Shown: positions 36,521 to 49,552, counted from the stretch's first letter. The stretch: 64,000 bases of DNA from Photobacterium sp. TLY01 (GCF_021432065.1 NZ_CP090364.1:2432601-2496600); one strand, 5' to 3'. Program-made: numbers and translations. Notes: a model not told the origin generated them from the sequence alone.

Positions 36521-36775
36521 CATTTGGCAGATGAATTTTTTTCACCTTGTAGCTTGTGTCCATTAAAAACCTGACAGAGAAACTGTGAATGCAACCCTGA
36601 AACGAAAATAATGATTTACAAGATAGTAAAGAATTTATTACAGGCTGTTTTTCTTTAAGTTAGATCACAGGATTCATTTTTTATTTTCACTCTATATCAT
36701 ATCGCGCGCATGACCTTTCAGCATCAAGGCCACTCTGACCGGCAGGCTGTAAAGGCACCATTTTGGAGGTACAGA

Positions 36776-37399
36776 TTGAAACACCGCGGTCACTCTCGCA
36801 AAGAAAACCTAATCGCTATTCTTACGGGTACATTCATCGTCGCGCAAGGCGTTTTTTTCTTACAGCAAGCCCATTTACTGACAGGCGGCACCACGGGCTT
36901 AGCCCTTTTGCTGACTCATTTTGTGGATTTCAGTTTTGGCCAGCTGTATTTCGTCATCAACATTCCGTTTTACATCATGGCCTGGTGCCGGATGAACCGC
37001 CGTTTTGCAATCTCCAGTATTTGCTGCGGCGCATTAGTGTCTGTGATGACAGATAACCTGCATCACTTTGTCGAGCTCAGTCAGTTTGATCGGGTGTACT
37101 GTGCGGTGATGGGCGGGATGCTGATGGGACTGGGGATGCTGATCCTGTTTCGGCATAACACCAGCCTGGGCGGGTTTAACGTACTGGTGCTGTATCTGCA
37201 GGAGAAATTCGGGGTGTCAGCCGGGAAGCTTCAGATGGGAATCGATATCGCGATTCTGGTTTGTTCCTATGTTCTGATGACCCCCACCATTTTGATGCTG
37301 TCATTACTCGGTGCTGTGATGCTCAACCTGGTACTGGCCATGAACCACAAGCCCGGCCGCTACAATGACGGCAAGGCCGTGGCTCAGGCAACAGACTGA
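36776..37399 (+). CDS. YitT family membrane protein
   Basis: Membrane protein of 207 aa with about six hydrophobic segments. It belongs to the YitT/DUF161 family (FIVAQGVFFLQQAHLLTGGTTGLALL, LIFRHNTSLGGFNVLVLYLQ) and lacks the C-terminal DUF2179 domain of Bacillus members. I choose TTG at 36776: GGAGG at 36765-36769 is six nt before it and the protein then starts at the conserved KHRGHSRKENL. An ATG at 36710 is in frame but has no ribosome-binding site. Function unknown. Confidence 0.8.
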   Translation: MKHRGHSRKENLIAILTGTFIVAQGVFFLQQAHLLTGGTTGLALLLTHFVDFSFGQLYFVINIPFYIMAWCRMNRRFAISSICCGALVSVMTDNLHHFVELSQFDRVYCAVMGGMLMGLGMLILFRHNTSLGGFNVLVLYLQEKFGVSAGKLQMGIDIAILVCSYVLMTPTILMLSLLGAVMLNLVLAMNHKPGRYNDGKAVAQATD

Positions 37400-38191
37400 T
37401 CACACGGCAACTGGCTCATGCAAAAGTCCGGCATGGGCCAGTTTTTCAAGTAATATTCCCCTCGCCTGGCGGCGTAAATCCCGGTCCAGCACGTTGATGT
37501 TCACCGGCACAGTGATGGTCTTTCCTGCTTCAGTCTCGATCTGAATTCTCAGTTGGTTTTTCACAACTGCAACAGCTGAGACCTGGGTATAGGGCACTCG
37601 ATAGCAGCCCAGCCAGGGATTGGGGGTAATAAATAACGCCTGAGGCGTCACCATCAGCGCAGTTTTCTTTTTACCGGCCAGATTGCGGACAAAAATCACC
37701 ACGCCCGCCACCACAGCCAGTGCCCCGAAGGGAATACCGACGATCATGGTCAGGATACCAACGCCGCACAACCCGAAAGCTAATGGATCTTCATCGCAAA
37801 AACCAAACTGCGGGTATTCAGGTTTCAGTTCAGGTTTGACTTCCTGCAACATCCGCAGCTCCCAGCGCTTACAATCAGCCAGGTAACAAATATAGAAGTA
37901 AAGACCAAAGGGAAACAGGACGAAAGTTGTCAGCAGACTCAGGCATTTTCCGACGGCAGGACTTCTTGTCAGTAACCAGAGGCTCCCTCCCTGAACCAGT
38001 ACAGCGGCTGCAGCCATCCAGGGCCAAATTGACAGGATCTCCCGATGATCCTTGATGGCAGTAGCGAGAACCCCAGTGGGAGCAACGCTCAGGATGTTGC
38101 TCAGTAATGGCGATGCGACCAGTACCACGACTGCCGTCGTCAGCACTGAGATGGCAAGCCCGCCACAAGTGGACAAAGACACGTGCTTCAT
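37400..38191 (-). CDS. Unknown membrane protein with PH-like tail
   Basis: 263 aa, not recognised. The start is the ATG at 38191 (AAGGAG seven nt before), giving MKHVSLSTCGG. Four hydrophobic segments at about 10-32, 52-70, 80-103 and 136-162; segment two carries two Trp. The last 80 residues (KTALMVTPQALFITPNPWLG onward, ending VLDRDLRRQARGILLEKL) look like a small bacterial PH-like beta domain with a terminal helix. Its stop abuts the convergent yitT stop, and no terminator separates them. Confidence 0.6.
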   Translation of the reverse strand: MKHVSLSTCGGLAISVLTTAVVVLVASPLLSNILSVAPTGVLATAIKDHREILSIWPWMAAAAVLVQGGSLWLLTRSPAVGKCLSLLTTFVLFPFGLYFYICYLADCKRWELRMLQEVKPELKPEYPQFGFCDEDPLAFGLCGVGILTMIVGIPFGALAVVAGVVIFVRNLAGKKKTALMVTPQALFITPNPWLGCYRVPYTQVSAVAVVKNQLRIQIETEAGKTITVPVNINVLDRDLRRQARGILLEKLAHAGLLHEPVAV

Positions 38192-38361
38192 GATGACTCT
38201 CCTTGAAGACACTGAAACAGAATGAGGACCAGACTGTTATTCAACGTCAGACACGGGCAACGTCAGCAAACAGCAAAGTCAGATTGGCTAAGGCATCAAT
38301 GCGACAGGGAAAACTGGATATTAAATCATCAGATTGAGAATCAGAGATGGCTCCATAAAGC

Positions 38362-38386
38362 ACAGCCCCGGCACAAGTCCGGGGCT
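38362..38386 (-). terminator. glnB terminator candidate
   Basis: Nine-bp GC-rich stem CAGCCCCGG / CCGGGGCTG with a 7-nt loop, 46 nt beyond the glnB stop. The minus-strand T-run is short (GCTTTAT). Confidence 0.6.
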
Positions 38387-38432
38387 GCAAGGAGTAGCAT
38401 AATCTTTGTGAAAACAGTTCGTTAGCGAGTCA

Positions 38433-38852
<420 letters not shown>

Positions 38853-38927
38853 TCATAGGAAACTCAACGGCTCCTATAAACTTACACCATTTTCTGATTC
38901 GCCGGCGCCTGCTGTCCGCACAGAAAA

Positions 38928-38951
38928 AAACCGCTGCAACAGCAGCGGTTT
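38928..38951 (-). terminator. purL terminator
   Basis: Ten-bp stem AAACCGCTGC / GCAGCGGTTT with AACA loop; on the minus strand the stem runs into a T7 tract. 37 nt beyond the purL stop. Confidence 0.88.
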
Positions 38952-38988
38952 CCGATGAATATCCCGTCAGTGATCAAACTGGAACAGA

Positions 38989-41900
38989 TTAACCCAGATT
39001 GACACGTGCATTACGGAACATACGCATCCAAGGGCTGTTTTCATTCCAGTCATCCGGATGCCAGGAGTTCGCCACAGTCCGGAACACACGCTCCGGGTGA
39101 GGCATCATAATCGTCACCCGGCCATCCTGGGTTGTCAGGCCGGTGATGCCGTTCGGCGAACCATTCGGGTTAGCCGGGTAGTTCTGCGTGACATTGCCGT
39201 AGTTATCAAGGAAACGCAGCGCAACGGTGCCTGACTGCTCAATCGCAGACAGATGCTCAGCATGACGCACTTCCACACGACCTTCACCGTGCGACACCGC
39301 GATTGGCATCCGCGAACCAGCCATGCCGTTCAGGAACAGTGAATCACTCTGCTGTACTTCTACCAGGCTGAAACGGGCTTCAAAGCGCTCCGATTCGTTA
39401 CGCACGAAACGTGGCCACAGTTCAGCACCCGGGATCAGATCGCGCAGATTAGACATCATCTGGCAACCGTTACACACGCCCAGTGCGAAGGTGCTGTCAC
39501 GGTGGAAGAAACGCTCGAACTGATCACGCGCCATGTTATTGAACAGCACAGACTTTGCCCAACCTTCACCGGCACCCAGTACGTCACCGTACGAGAAACC
39601 ACCACAGGCCACCAGACCATGAAAGCCATCCAGTTCCACACGCCCCGACAGAATGTCACTCATGTGAACATCACGGGCATCGAAACCAGCACGGTCAAAA
39701 GCGGCTGCCATCTCAACATGGGAGTTCACCCCCTGCTCACGCAGAATGGCCATCTTAGGACGGGCGCCGGTGGCGATAAATGGTGCAGCCACATCTTCAT
39801 TGATATCAAAGCTGAGCGAAGCACTCAGACCCGGATCCTGACTGTCTTTCTTGGCTTCAAATTCCTGCAGCGCACCTGCCGGATTATCACGCATCGCCTG
39901 CATCTGATAGGTGGTTTCCGCCCAGATAGCACGCAATTCAGTGCGGTTTTGATCCAGCACCAGATCGTTACCGTTCCAGATACGCACCACGTCTTCGTCA
40001 ACCACAGTGCCGATCACATGGCTGCACGATGCCAGACCGTACTTCGCCAGCTCGTTTTCAACCAGTTCCAGATCGTCAGTCCGCACTTGCAGCACAGCAC
40101 CCAGCTCTTCGTTGAACAGCATCGCCAGTACATCGTCACAGCTGTCGCCGTCAGTGGTGTTGAGATCCACTTCGACACCGGTATGACCGGCAAAGGCCAT
40201 TTCAGCCAGTGTGACATACAGACCACCGTCACCACGGTCATGGTAAGCCAGCAGTTTCTCGTCACGCACCAGTTTTTGTACAGCCTGGAAGAAACCTTTC
40301 AGCAGCTCAGGGCTGTCAACGTCAGCAGGTTTATCACCCAGTTGTTTGTAAACCTGAGCCAGTGCTGTCGCACCCAGACGGTTCTTACCGCAGCCGAGAT
40401 CGATCAGAATCAGGCTGGAGTCACCTTTGTCGGTACGCAGTTGTGGGGTCACGGTTTTACGCACATCTTCCACACGACCAAACGCCGTGATCACCAGAGA
40501 CAGCGGAGAAGTCACTTCTTTCTCTTCACCGTTCTCTTCCCACTTGGTCTTCATCGACATGGAATCTTTACCAACTGGAATCGTCAGGCCCAGCGCCGGA
40601 CACAATTCCTCACCCACGGCTTTAACGGCTTCGTACAGACCGGCATCTTCGCCCGGGTGACCGGCTGGTGACATCCAGTTCGCTGACAGTTTGATCCGCT
40701 TCAGATCACCGATATCGGCGCTGGCAATGTTAGTGATCGCTTCACCCACAGCCAGACGGGAAGAAGCGGCAAAGTCCAGCAGCGCCACCGGCGTGCGCTC
40801 ACCCATCGACATGGCTTCACCATGGTACGTGTCATAACTTGCTGCTGTGACTGCACAGTTGGCCACAGGAACCTGCCACGGGCCAACCATCTGATCGCGG
40901 GCGACCAGACCGGTGACTGTCCGATCACCGATAGTGATCAGGAAAGTTTTCTCGGCAACAGCCGGCAGACGCAGCACACGATGGGTCGCTTCGGTCAGTT
41001 CGATCCCGTCGCGGTTAATCGCCGTGCCCTGCACTTTTTGCGACGTCACGTCACGGTGCATTTTCGGTGGCTTGCCCAGCAGAATGTCCAGCGGCATATC
41101 AATCGGCGTATTATCGAAATGGCTGTCGTCCAGCGTCAGGTGACGCTCTTCTGTTGCCTCGCCCACGACCGCATACGGTGCACGCTCACGCTGACAGATA
41201 GCATCAAAGACAGCCATATGCTCAGGTGCAACCGCCAGCACGTAACGTTCCTGGGATTCATTACACCAGATTTCCAGCGGGCTCATGCCAGGCTCATCGT
41301 TAGGGACATCACGCAGCTGGAATTTACCACCGCGTTCGCCATCGTTCACCAGCTCAGGCAGCGCATTGGAAATACCGCCCGCGCCGACATCGTGGATAAA
41401 GGCAATCGGGTTGTCATCACCCAGCTGCCAGCAGCGATCGATCACTTCCTGGCAACGGCGTTCCATTTCCGGGTTTTCACGCTGCACAGAAGCAAAATCC
41501 AGGTTTTCAGCCGACTGACCGGAAGCCATAGAAGATGCTGCACCGCCGCCCAGGCCAATGTTCATTGCCGGACCACCCAGCACGATCAGCTTAGCGCCAA
41601 CCGGAATCTCTTTCTTCTGAACATGCTCTTCACGAATGTTACCCATACCACCGGCAATCATAATCGGCTTATGGTAACCACGAATTTCTTCGCCATTGTG
41701 AGAGACCACTTTTTCTTCATAGGTACGGAAGTAACCCAGCAGGTTAGGACGGCCGAACTCATTGTTGAATGCCGCGCCACCCAGCGGGCCTTCCAGCATG
41801 ATGTCCAGCGCGGTCACGATGCGGCCAGGCTTACCAAAATCCGTTTCCCACGGCTGTTCAAAACCCGGCACACGCAGGTTAGAAACGGTAAAGCCAACCA

Positions 41901-42894
41901 GACCGGCTTTGGGTTTGCCACCGATCCCTGTCGCGCCTTCATCACGAATTTCACCGCCTGAACCGGTCGATGCGCCCGGCCATGGCGAAATCGCCGTCGG
42001 GTGGTTGTGGGTTTCCACTTTCATCAGGATGTGGGCTGCTTCCTGATGATAGTTGTACTGGCGGTTGTACGCATCCGGGAAGAAGCGGCCCACTTCAGAG
42101 CCAGTCATGACAGCAGCGTTGTCTTTATAAGCCGACAACACGTATTCGCTGTTCTGCTCATAAGTGTTCTTGATCATCTTGAACAGCGACTTTTCCTGCT
42201 CAACACCGTCGATCGTCCAGTCAGCGTTAAAGATTTTATGACGGCAGTGCTCAGAGTTTGCCTGGGCAAACATCATCAGCTCAATGTCGTTCGGGTTGCG
42301 CCCCAGCTTGGTGAAGTTCTCAACCAGATAATCAATTTCATCTTCGGCCAGTGCCAGACCCAGAGTGACATTGGCTTCTTCCAGCGCACGGCGACCGCCA
42401 GCCAGAATATCCACGCTCTGCAGCGGTGCCGGTTCAGCATGACGGAACAGCGCTTCAGCCTGAGCGAGATCGTCAAACACAACTTCCATCATGCGATCAT
42501 GCAACAGCCCTTTCAGCGCAGACAGTTGCTCTGCGCTCAGCTCAGCACGGGTTTCAACATAATAGGCCGTACCGCGCTCAAGGCGCTTGATTTGCACCAG
42601 ACCGCAGTTATGGGCGATATCTGTTGCTTTGGAAGACCAGGGTGAAATGGTGCCGGGACGCGGCGTGACCAGGAACAAGTGACCCGCAGGTTCATGTTCG
42701 GCAATCGTAGGGCCATAGGTGAGCAGGCTGGTCAGCGTGCCCAGCGCTTCGCTGTTCAGCGGCGTTGCCAGCTCAGCAAAGTGCATGTATTCGGCGTAGA
42801 TGCCGGTGACAGGCAGACCGGACTCTTGGCAACGCGCTAGCAGCTTGTTGACACGAAACTCAGACAGTGCGGGTGAACCACGCAAAATTTCCAT
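38989..42894 (-). CDS. purL: Phosphoribosylformylglycinamidine synthase
   Basis: Fourth step of de novo purine synthesis: FGAR + glutamine + ATP to FGAM. Single large polypeptide of 1301 aa, the gamma-proteobacterial form. N-terminal domain from [20 protein letters not shown], two PurM-like halves ([45 protein letters not shown]), then a C-terminal glutaminase with nucleophile C1141 in [13 protein letters not shown] and the PHPERVFR catalytic His-Glu. A PurR operator lies 170 bp upstream. Confidence 0.98.
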   Translation of the reverse strand: MEILRGSPALSEFRVNKLLARCQESGLPVTGIYAEYMHFAELATPLNSEALGTLTSLLTYGPTIAEHEPAGHLFLVTPRPGTISPWSSKATDIAHNCGLVQIKRLERGTAYYVETRAELSAEQLSALKGLLHDRMMEVVFDDLAQAEALFRHAEPAPLQSVDILAGGRRALEEANVTLGLALAEDEIDYLVENFTKLGRNPNDIELMMFAQANSEHCRHKIFNADWTIDGVEQEKSLFKMIKNTYEQNSEYVLSAYKDNAAVMTGSEVGRFFPDAYNRQYNYHQEAAHILMKVETHNHPTAISPWPGASTGSGGEIRDEGATGIGGKPKAGLVGFTVSNLRVPGFEQPWETDFGKPGRIVTALDIMLEGPLGGAAFNNEFGRPNLLGYFRTYEEKVVSHNGEEIRGYHKPIMIAGGMGNIREEHVQKKEIPVGAKLIVLGGPAMNIGLGGGAASSMASGQSAENLDFASVQRENPEMERRCQEVIDRCWQLGDDNPIAFIHDVGAGGISNALPELVNDGERGGKFQLRDVPNDEPGMSPLEIWCNESQERYVLAVAPEHMAVFDAICQRERAPYAVVGEATEERHLTLDDSHFDNTPIDMPLDILLGKPPKMHRDVTSQKVQGTAINRDGIELTEATHRVLRLPAVAEKTFLITIGDRTVTGLVARDQMVGPWQVPVANCAVTAASYDTYHGEAMSMGERTPVALLDFAASSRLAVGEAITNIASADIGDLKRIKLSANWMSPAGHPGEDAGLYEAVKAVGEELCPALGLTIPVGKDSMSMKTKWEENGEEKEVTSPLSLVITAFGRVEDVRKTVTPQLRTDKGDSSLILIDLGCGKNRLGATALAQVYKQLGDKPADVDSPELLKGFFQAVQKLVRDEKLLAYHDRGDGGLYVTLAEMAFAGHTGVEVDLNTTDGDSCDDVLAMLFNEELGAVLQVRTDDLELVENELAKYGLASCSHVIGTVVDEDVVRIWNGNDLVLDQNRTELRAIWAETTYQMQAMRDNPAGALQEFEAKKDSQDPGLSASLSFDINEDVAAPFIATGARPKMAILREQGVNSHVEMAAAFDRAGFDARDVHMSDILSGRVELDGFHGLVACGGFSYGDVLGAGEGWAKSVLFNNMARDQFERFFHRDSTFALGVCNGCQMMSNLRDLIPGAELWPRFVRNESERFEARFSLVEVQQSDSLFLNGMAGSRMPIAVSHGEGRVEVRHAEHLSAIEQSGTVALRFLDNYGNVTQNYPANPNGSPNGITGLTTQDGRVTIMMPHPERVFRTVANSWHPDDWNENSPWMRMFRNARVNLG

Positions 42895-43250
42895 GTGCGT
42901 ACGACTCTCGATTAGCAGTTGAATGAAGGTGATATTGGCCTGCTCCCCAGTCGGGAATCACGTCAATGTCACCTTGTTCAGCGCCATTTTTTCTCACTTG
43001 TCCGGGAGGAAAAATTACGATGGGCGATAGTATAAGGGAAAACACAGTGTGACGTAACACCTGACGCAACCGTTTGCGCTATTTTTTTTCAATCCGGCTG
43101 ATATCCACAGCGATCTTTGACTACCAGCCCAAAATCGGACATTTTTTCACCAAATTTCAGACCACCGGATAAGATCAAAGGGGGTCGGCTTTGCCCTGAA
43201 AGCGACCTTTGGTATAAAGAACGACTGAATAAATAAATGAGCATGCATTA
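42895..43250. other. purL/mltF divergent promoter region
   Basis: 356 bp with no gene. A minus-strand -10 candidate TATACT is at 43034-43029, with the PurR operator upstream of it. The right half (43080-43250) should hold the mltF promoter; no clear -35/-10 pair stands out. Confidence 0.45.
43064..43079. promoter_or_regulatory. PurR operator upstream of purL
   Basis: ACGCAACCGTTTGCGC matches the PurR consensus (ACGCAAACGTTTTCGT) with the core CAA-CGTTTG symmetry kept. It lies upstream of the presumed purL -10. Confidence 0.82.
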
Positions 43251-44792
43251 TTGAGACGAGTAGTTTTTTCCACGAATCTCCGCGCCTTTGTCGCCATACT
43301 ACTGACAGCATTCACATTATCTGGCTGCCAGTGGGAAAGTGACACCCGCACTGAGCTGGAACGGATACGCGACAGTGGCGTTTTGCGCATTGGCACACTG
43401 AATAACCAGATTTCCTACTATATAGGTCCGGACGGCCCTACCGGGCTGGATTATGACCTTGCGCAGCGCTTCGCTGACAAACTGGGTGTAAAGCTGGAAA
43501 TGCAGCCTTTATTCTCCTTATCCGGTCTGTTTCCGGCGCTGAAGCGGGGCGATGTCGATCTGCTTGCTGCCGGCCTGACCATGACCCCGGAACGGGTGCG
43601 TGCGTTCCGCGCTGCGCCAGCCTATTACTATGCCAGCCAGATCCTGGTGTACAAGAAAGGCCAGTGGCGGCCGCGTGATCTGGCCGATCTGTCTCAGAAC
43701 AAAGGCTCTCTGACCGTCGTTCGCGACTCCAGTCATGAAAAAACGCTGGATATAATCAAGAAGGACCACCCGACCCTGGTCTGGCAAACCATTGATGAAA
43801 TTGACAGCGAGGAGCTGCTGCGCCAGGTCGCCGCCGGTGAACTGGATTATACCGTCGCCGACTCGGTCGATGTCGCCCTCAGCCAGCGCATTCATCCCGA
43901 TATTGCGGTTGCCCTTGAGCTGACCGATGACGAACCCATCGGCTGGTTCATGGAACAGAGCAATGACGATAGCCTCTATGCCCTGCTGATTGAGTTTTTC
44001 GGTGAACTGAAGCAAAGCGGTGAACTCGCCAAACTGGAAGAAAAATATTTCGGCCATGTTGATCAGTTTGACTACGTCGACACGCGCGCCTTTTTAAGAG
44101 CGCTGGAAACCAAGCTCCCCCGCTGGGAAGGGACGTTTAAGAAATACGCCAGCGAATTTGACTGGCGCTTGCTGGCGGCCTTGTCTTATCAGGAGTCACA
44201 CTGGAACCCCAGAGCCGTTTCACCCACAGGGGTGCGTGGCATGATGATGCTGACCCTGCCGACAGCCAAATCGGTCGGCGTCCAGAACCGTTTGGATCCG
44301 GAACAGAGCATCCGGGGCGGCACGGATTACCTGAGAAAAATGGTCGCCCGGGTGCCCGACAGCATTGAGGAGCATGAAAAGGTCTGGTTTGCACTCGCCT
44401 CTTACAATGTCGGCTTTGGCCATATGATGGATGCCCGCCGCCTGACCAAGAAGCAGGGGGGCAACCCGGATGCCTGGAGCGATGTCAAGCAGCGTCTGCC
44501 ACTGCTACGACAGCGTAAATACTACCGGCAAACCCGCTATGGTTATGCCCGTGGCGACGAAGCGCTCCTGTATGTAGAAAACATCCGTCGTTACTATCAG
44601 AGCATCATCGGCTACGAACAGGCACACAGTCAGCCGGTGAACAGCGAAGGGATTCGACTGGTTGATGACTGGCAGACAATTACGCCGGACGGGCCTGAAG
44701 CTAACGCGACAAATACGGTGAGCGAAACCGCTGAACAGACACTGGATGAGGTCTTGGATAAAACCAAAGCCAATAAGAGCGTGAGCCGCTGA
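43251..44792 (+). CDS. mltF: Membrane-bound lytic murein transglycosylase F
   Basis: Outer-membrane lipoprotein that cleaves peptidoglycan glycan strands, 513 aa. Starts with TTG at 43251; no upstream alternative exists and the signal peptide (TAFTLSGC, lipid Cys26) fits this start. Residues about 40-265 form an SBP family-3 domain (GTLNNQISYYIGPDGPTGLDYDLA), followed by a SLT domain with catalytic E315 in LSYQESHWNPRAVSPTGVRG. The purL-mltF-tadA neighbourhood is the same as in E. coli. Confidence 0.95.
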   Translation: MRRVVFSTNLRAFVAILLTAFTLSGCQWESDTRTELERIRDSGVLRIGTLNNQISYYIGPDGPTGLDYDLAQRFADKLGVKLEMQPLFSLSGLFPALKRGDVDLLAAGLTMTPERVRAFRAAPAYYYASQILVYKKGQWRPRDLADLSQNKGSLTVVRDSSHEKTLDIIKKDHPTLVWQTIDEIDSEELLRQVAAGELDYTVADSVDVALSQRIHPDIAVALELTDDEPIGWFMEQSNDDSLYALLIEFFGELKQSGELAKLEEKYFGHVDQFDYVDTRAFLRALETKLPRWEGTFKKYASEFDWRLLAALSYQESHWNPRAVSPTGVRGMMMLTLPTAKSVGVQNRLDPEQSIRGGTDYLRKMVARVPDSIEEHEKVWFALASYNVGFGHMMDARRLTKKQGGNPDAWSDVKQRLPLLRQRKYYRQTRYGYARGDEALLYVENIRRYYQSIIGYEQAHSQPVNSEGIRLVDDWQTITPDGPEANATNTVSETAEQTLDEVLDKTKANKSVSR

Positions 44793-44837
44793 GTCTGGCA
44801 GCTTTCACACAGACAGTGACAGAACAGGATAAACGAT

Positions 44838-44866
44838 AAACGGGTGGCTGACATGGCCACCCGTTT
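44838..44866. terminator. Bidirectional terminator mltF/tadA
   Basis: Eleven-bp stem AAACGGGTGGC / GCCACCCGTTT with A-rich and T-rich flanks, between the convergent mltF and tadA. Confidence 0.88.
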
Positions 44867-44867
44867 T

Positions 44868-45533
<666 letters not shown>

Positions 45534-45558
45534 TTATATGAATAGCTACCGCTGCTGA

Positions 45559-46689
<1,131 letters not shown>

Positions 46690-46703
46690 ATCAGGGTGAT
46701 GGC

Positions 46704-47552
46704 ATGACACTGGACCTTGTCATCAGGAACAAATGTTTTGGCGGCTGGCAGCAGCAATGGGACCATTATTCCGATGTGCTCAATTGCACGATGCGTTTTG
46801 CCGTTTTTCTGCCGCCTCAGGTTGAGGAAGGCGACCCCGTCCCTGTGCTGTACTGGCTGTCCGGGCTGACCTGTACTGATGAAAACTTCATGCAAAAATC
46901 CGGCGCGCAGCGCATTGCGGCTGAGCTCGGCATGGCCATTGTGGCGCCAGATACCAGTCCGCGCGGCGCAGACGTGCCAGATGATCCCAATCAGGACTAC
47001 GATCTTGGCTTGGGTGCGGGGTTCTACGTCAATGCCACCGAGCCGCCCTGGAACCAGCACTATCAGATGTATGACTATATCGCCGATGAGCTCCCCAGCC
47101 TGATTGAGTCGCAGTTTCCGGTCACACAGCAACGGGCGATCGCCGGACATTCGATGGGCGGCCATGGCGCGCTGGTCATTGCGTTGCGCAATCCGCAGCG
47201 TTACAGCTCGGTGTCGGCTTTCAGTCCGATCAGTCACCCAAGCGACTGTCCCTGGGGCCAAAAAGCCTTTGCCCATTATCTCGGGCCGGATGATGGCATC
47301 AACTGGCAGCAGTATGATGCCTGCGAATTACTGGCCCTCAGCACCCCACACCTTCCGGTACTGATCGATCAGGGCACGGCCGATCAATTCCTGAGCGAGC
47401 AACTGAAACCAGGCGCGCTGCTCAAGGCCGCGGAACAAGCCGGTTATCCCATCAGTCTGCGGATGCAGCCGGACTATGACCACAGCTATTACTTTATTGC
47501 CAGCTTTATCGAAGAACACCTGAGATTTCATGCCCGGTGGTTTGATCATTAA
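46704..47552 (+). CDS. fghA: S-formylglutathione hydrolase
   Basis: Alpha/beta-hydrolase that releases formate and GSH from S-formylglutathione, 282 aa. Nucleophile S150 in [12 protein letters not shown]; the acid and base are in [10 protein letters not shown] and YDHSYYFI. Co-transcribed with frmA (14-nt gap, Shine-Dalgarno-like caGGGTGAT). Orthologous to E. coli FrmB. Confidence 0.95.
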   Translation: MTLDLVIRNKCFGGWQQQWDHYSDVLNCTMRFAVFLPPQVEEGDPVPVLYWLSGLTCTDENFMQKSGAQRIAAELGMAIVAPDTSPRGADVPDDPNQDYDLGLGAGFYVNATEPPWNQHYQMYDYIADELPSLIESQFPVTQQRAIAGHSMGGHGALVIALRNPQRYSSVSAFSPISHPSDCPWGQKAFAHYLGPDDGINWQQYDACELLALSTPHLPVLIDQGTADQFLSEQLKPGALLKAAEQAGYPISLRMQPDYDHSYYFIASFIEEHLRFHARWFDH

Positions 47553-47574
47553 CGGCTGCAGACGTCACGAAAAA

Positions 47575-47596
47575 ACGCCCGGCTAATGCCGGGCGT
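47575..47596 (-). terminator. Terminator of abgT-like gene
   Basis: Nine-bp stem ACGCCCGGC / GCCGGGCGT with TAAT loop; the minus-strand reading is followed by a T5-6 run. It may also end frmA-fghA. Confidence 0.85.
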
Positions 47597-47625
47597 CGTC
47601 GTAGCCATGAATACATTGAACGCAA

Positions 47626-49182
47626 TCAGAAACCCAAAGGCAGGCCGAAAGCGAAGAAACCCACCAGCAGTGCCGACCACAGCACCAGGAAGGCTGCAGA
47701 GTAAGGCACCATCATGCTGATCACATCACCAAACTTGAGTTCAGGTTTGTACTTCCGCATAAAGGCCAGAATCACCCCTGCATAAGTCATCATTGGCGTG
47801 ATGATGTTGGTGGATGAATCCGCAACCCGGAACGCCGCCGTGACCAGATCCGGCGTCATGTTCGGGTTGACCTGATACAGCATAGGGACAAAAATCGGAC
47901 CCAGCAGCATCCACTTGGACGTCATGCCGCCAACAAAGAGGTTGATGAATGCCGTGGTCAGAATAAAACCGATGATCAGTGCAATCGGGAAAGACTGCAA
48001 ACCCAGTGAGCTCAGGAAGGTCGCGCCCAGATAAGTCACATAAGTCCCCAACCCCGAGTAGCTCAGCATCGCCAGGAAGTTGTAGCAGAAGAAAGTCAGT
48101 ACCAGGATATAGCCCATGGTGTTCATCTGCTTCACCATGGCCGTCACCACGTCCTGCAGCGACTTGAACTTCCGGGTTGTGATGCCATAGCACAGACCAA
48201 CCACCACAAAAACAAAAGAAATCAGCAGAATCACATTGTCCAGGTACGGGGTGACTTCGCGTCCGTCAGCATTGGTATAAGGAGCCAGTGGACCCGTTGC
48301 CAGCAGATAAACGCCCAGCAGAGCAGCCAGCAGGCCCAGCCCCGCCATCAGCAGTCCTTTCTGCTCCTGTTCTGACAGCTGAAAGTCATCCAGTTTCAGA
48401 TCATCCGGCAACTGGAACGCCATGTCCGACAAACGCGGGGCAATAAAGCGGTTGGTGATCCAGCCACCCACCACAGTCAGCACAATGGTCGACACAAAAA
48501 TGAAGTAATAGTGCATGGTCGCCGGGTTCAGCGGTTCACCGCTGGCCGTTGTAAACGGAACACCCTGCGACTCGGCAAAAATGCGTGCGTTGACCCCAAG
48601 GATGACATCAGAAGGTGTTGCGGGGATCAGGTTCGCACTGAAACCGGCAGAAACGCCAGCAAATGCCGCAGCCATCCCAATCAGCGGGTTCTTACCCAAA
48701 CCGGCATACAACAGGCCTGCCAGCGGAACCAGAACCAGATAGCCCGCATCACTGGCAATCGAGGACATAATCCCCAGAAAAACCACCATATACGGCAACC
48801 AGCGATCGCTGATCCGCAGGCCAATTTTCTTGATCAACGCTGAAAGCAAACCGGAATGCTCCGCAATGCCCACAGCCAGCATCACAATCAGAATCACGCC
48901 CAATACACCGCGGCCGAACGCCAGCCAGTTCTGCAGCAAAGCGTTATCGAAGAGCCAGCGAACATGCTCTGTTTCCGTCATGCTTTTAATGATATGCGTC
49001 ACGCCGCTGCCATCAGCGCCCATGACCTCAAACTGCATCCCACCAATCAGACTGGTCAGAACCAGCACAAAAGCGAACAAGAACATGAAGATCACAACCG
49101 GATCCGGTATTTTTTGTCCCGCGCGTTCAATGAACGCAATCACACCCCGCGAATGCTTCGCCGGATTGAGGGTCTCACTCAT
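47626..49182 (-). CDS. AbgT family transporter
   Basis: Inner-membrane transporter of 518 aa with about twelve membrane segments, of the AbgT family (p-aminobenzoyl-glutamate uptake in E. coli; relatives export sulfonamides). Family motifs: GVIAFIERAGQKIPDPVVIF, SDAGYLVLVPLAGLLY, GFSANLIPATPSDVILG and VADSSTNIITPMMTY. The ATG at 49182 has AAGGA nine nt upstream. No abgA/abgB hydrolase genes or abgR are adjacent, so the substrate is not fixed by context. Confidence 0.9.
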   Translation of the reverse strand: MSETLNPAKHSRGVIAFIERAGQKIPDPVVIFMFLFAFVLVLTSLIGGMQFEVMGADGSGVTHIIKSMTETEHVRWLFDNALLQNWLAFGRGVLGVILIVMLAVGIAEHSGLLSALIKKIGLRISDRWLPYMVVFLGIMSSIASDAGYLVLVPLAGLLYAGLGKNPLIGMAAAFAGVSAGFSANLIPATPSDVILGVNARIFAESQGVPFTTASGEPLNPATMHYYFIFVSTIVLTVVGGWITNRFIAPRLSDMAFQLPDDLKLDDFQLSEQEQKGLLMAGLGLLAALLGVYLLATGPLAPYTNADGREVTPYLDNVILLISFVFVVVGLCYGITTRKFKSLQDVVTAMVKQMNTMGYILVLTFFCYNFLAMLSYSGLGTYVTYLGATFLSSLGLQSFPIALIIGFILTTAFINLFVGGMTSKWMLLGPIFVPMLYQVNPNMTPDLVTAAFRVADSSTNIITPMMTYAGVILAFMRKYKPELKFGDVISMMVPYSAAFLVLWSALLVGFFAFGLPLGF

Positions 49183-49389
49183 AGTTGTACTTCCTTATGA
49201 ATCGAATGAGTTATGAAAGGATTTGAGATTACTCGATTGTCATAATTCAGTAAAACTAATATGAAACAAAAACCCAGCAACAGATACTAGATTAATAAAA
49301 AATTACAGAATAATTATCCAAACTTTATTTTATGAATGGATTGTTAAACCACAGAGAAAATCTGATCTTTCCCTGGATTTGATGTGCAA

Positions 49390-49415
49390 AAAAGGCGTCT
49401 TTCCAGACGCCTTTT
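49390..49415. terminator. Terminator without an intact gene
   Basis: Eleven-bp stem AAAAGGCGTCT / AGACGCCTTTT with TTCC loop, symmetric flanks. It lies 58 nt beyond the stop of the minus-strand fragment at 49474, where it would have ended a now-missing gene. Confidence 0.75.
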
Positions 49416-49473
49416 GCAATAATTATGACTCAAATTGAATAAAAAATTATTCCACAGGTATGGAGGAATGGAC

Positions 49474-49539
49474 CTAAACGTTCACGCCTTTCATGTCTTC
49501 TTCGGTATAGCGTGCCCCGGCGCTGAAAAGCGTGAATGC
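49474..49539 (-). pseudogene. Possible 3' remnant of a lost gene
   Basis: On the minus strand 21 codons end in TAG and read AFTLFSAGARYTEEDMKGVN then V, which looks like a real protein C-terminus. An in-frame TAA lies directly upstream and no start is available. It is followed at a normal distance by a terminator. The parent family is not recognised. An overlapping plus-strand reading of 27 codons from the ATG at 49469 exists, but its GGAGG is too close to the start. Confidence 0.35.
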
Positions 49540-49552
49540 TTAGCGCCATAAA

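Larger units (their letters stand above)
36264..36775. other. glyA/yitT divergent intergenic region
   Basis: 512 bp without a gene. From left to right: glyA leader with a 13-bp inverted repeat, a PurR operator, a tandem T7 repeat (all listed separately), and an A/T-rich stretch (about 36530-36710) that must hold the yitT promoter. Confidence 0.6.

Noticed and set aside
39502-40671. Long plus-strand frame opposite purL (389 codons)
   Set aside because: It is antisense to a clearly conserved enzyme; its His/Gln/Thr-rich composition is that of a reverse-frame shadow.
40822-41961. Second long plus-strand frame opposite purL (379 codons)
   Set aside because: Same reasoning: shadow of purL codon usage.
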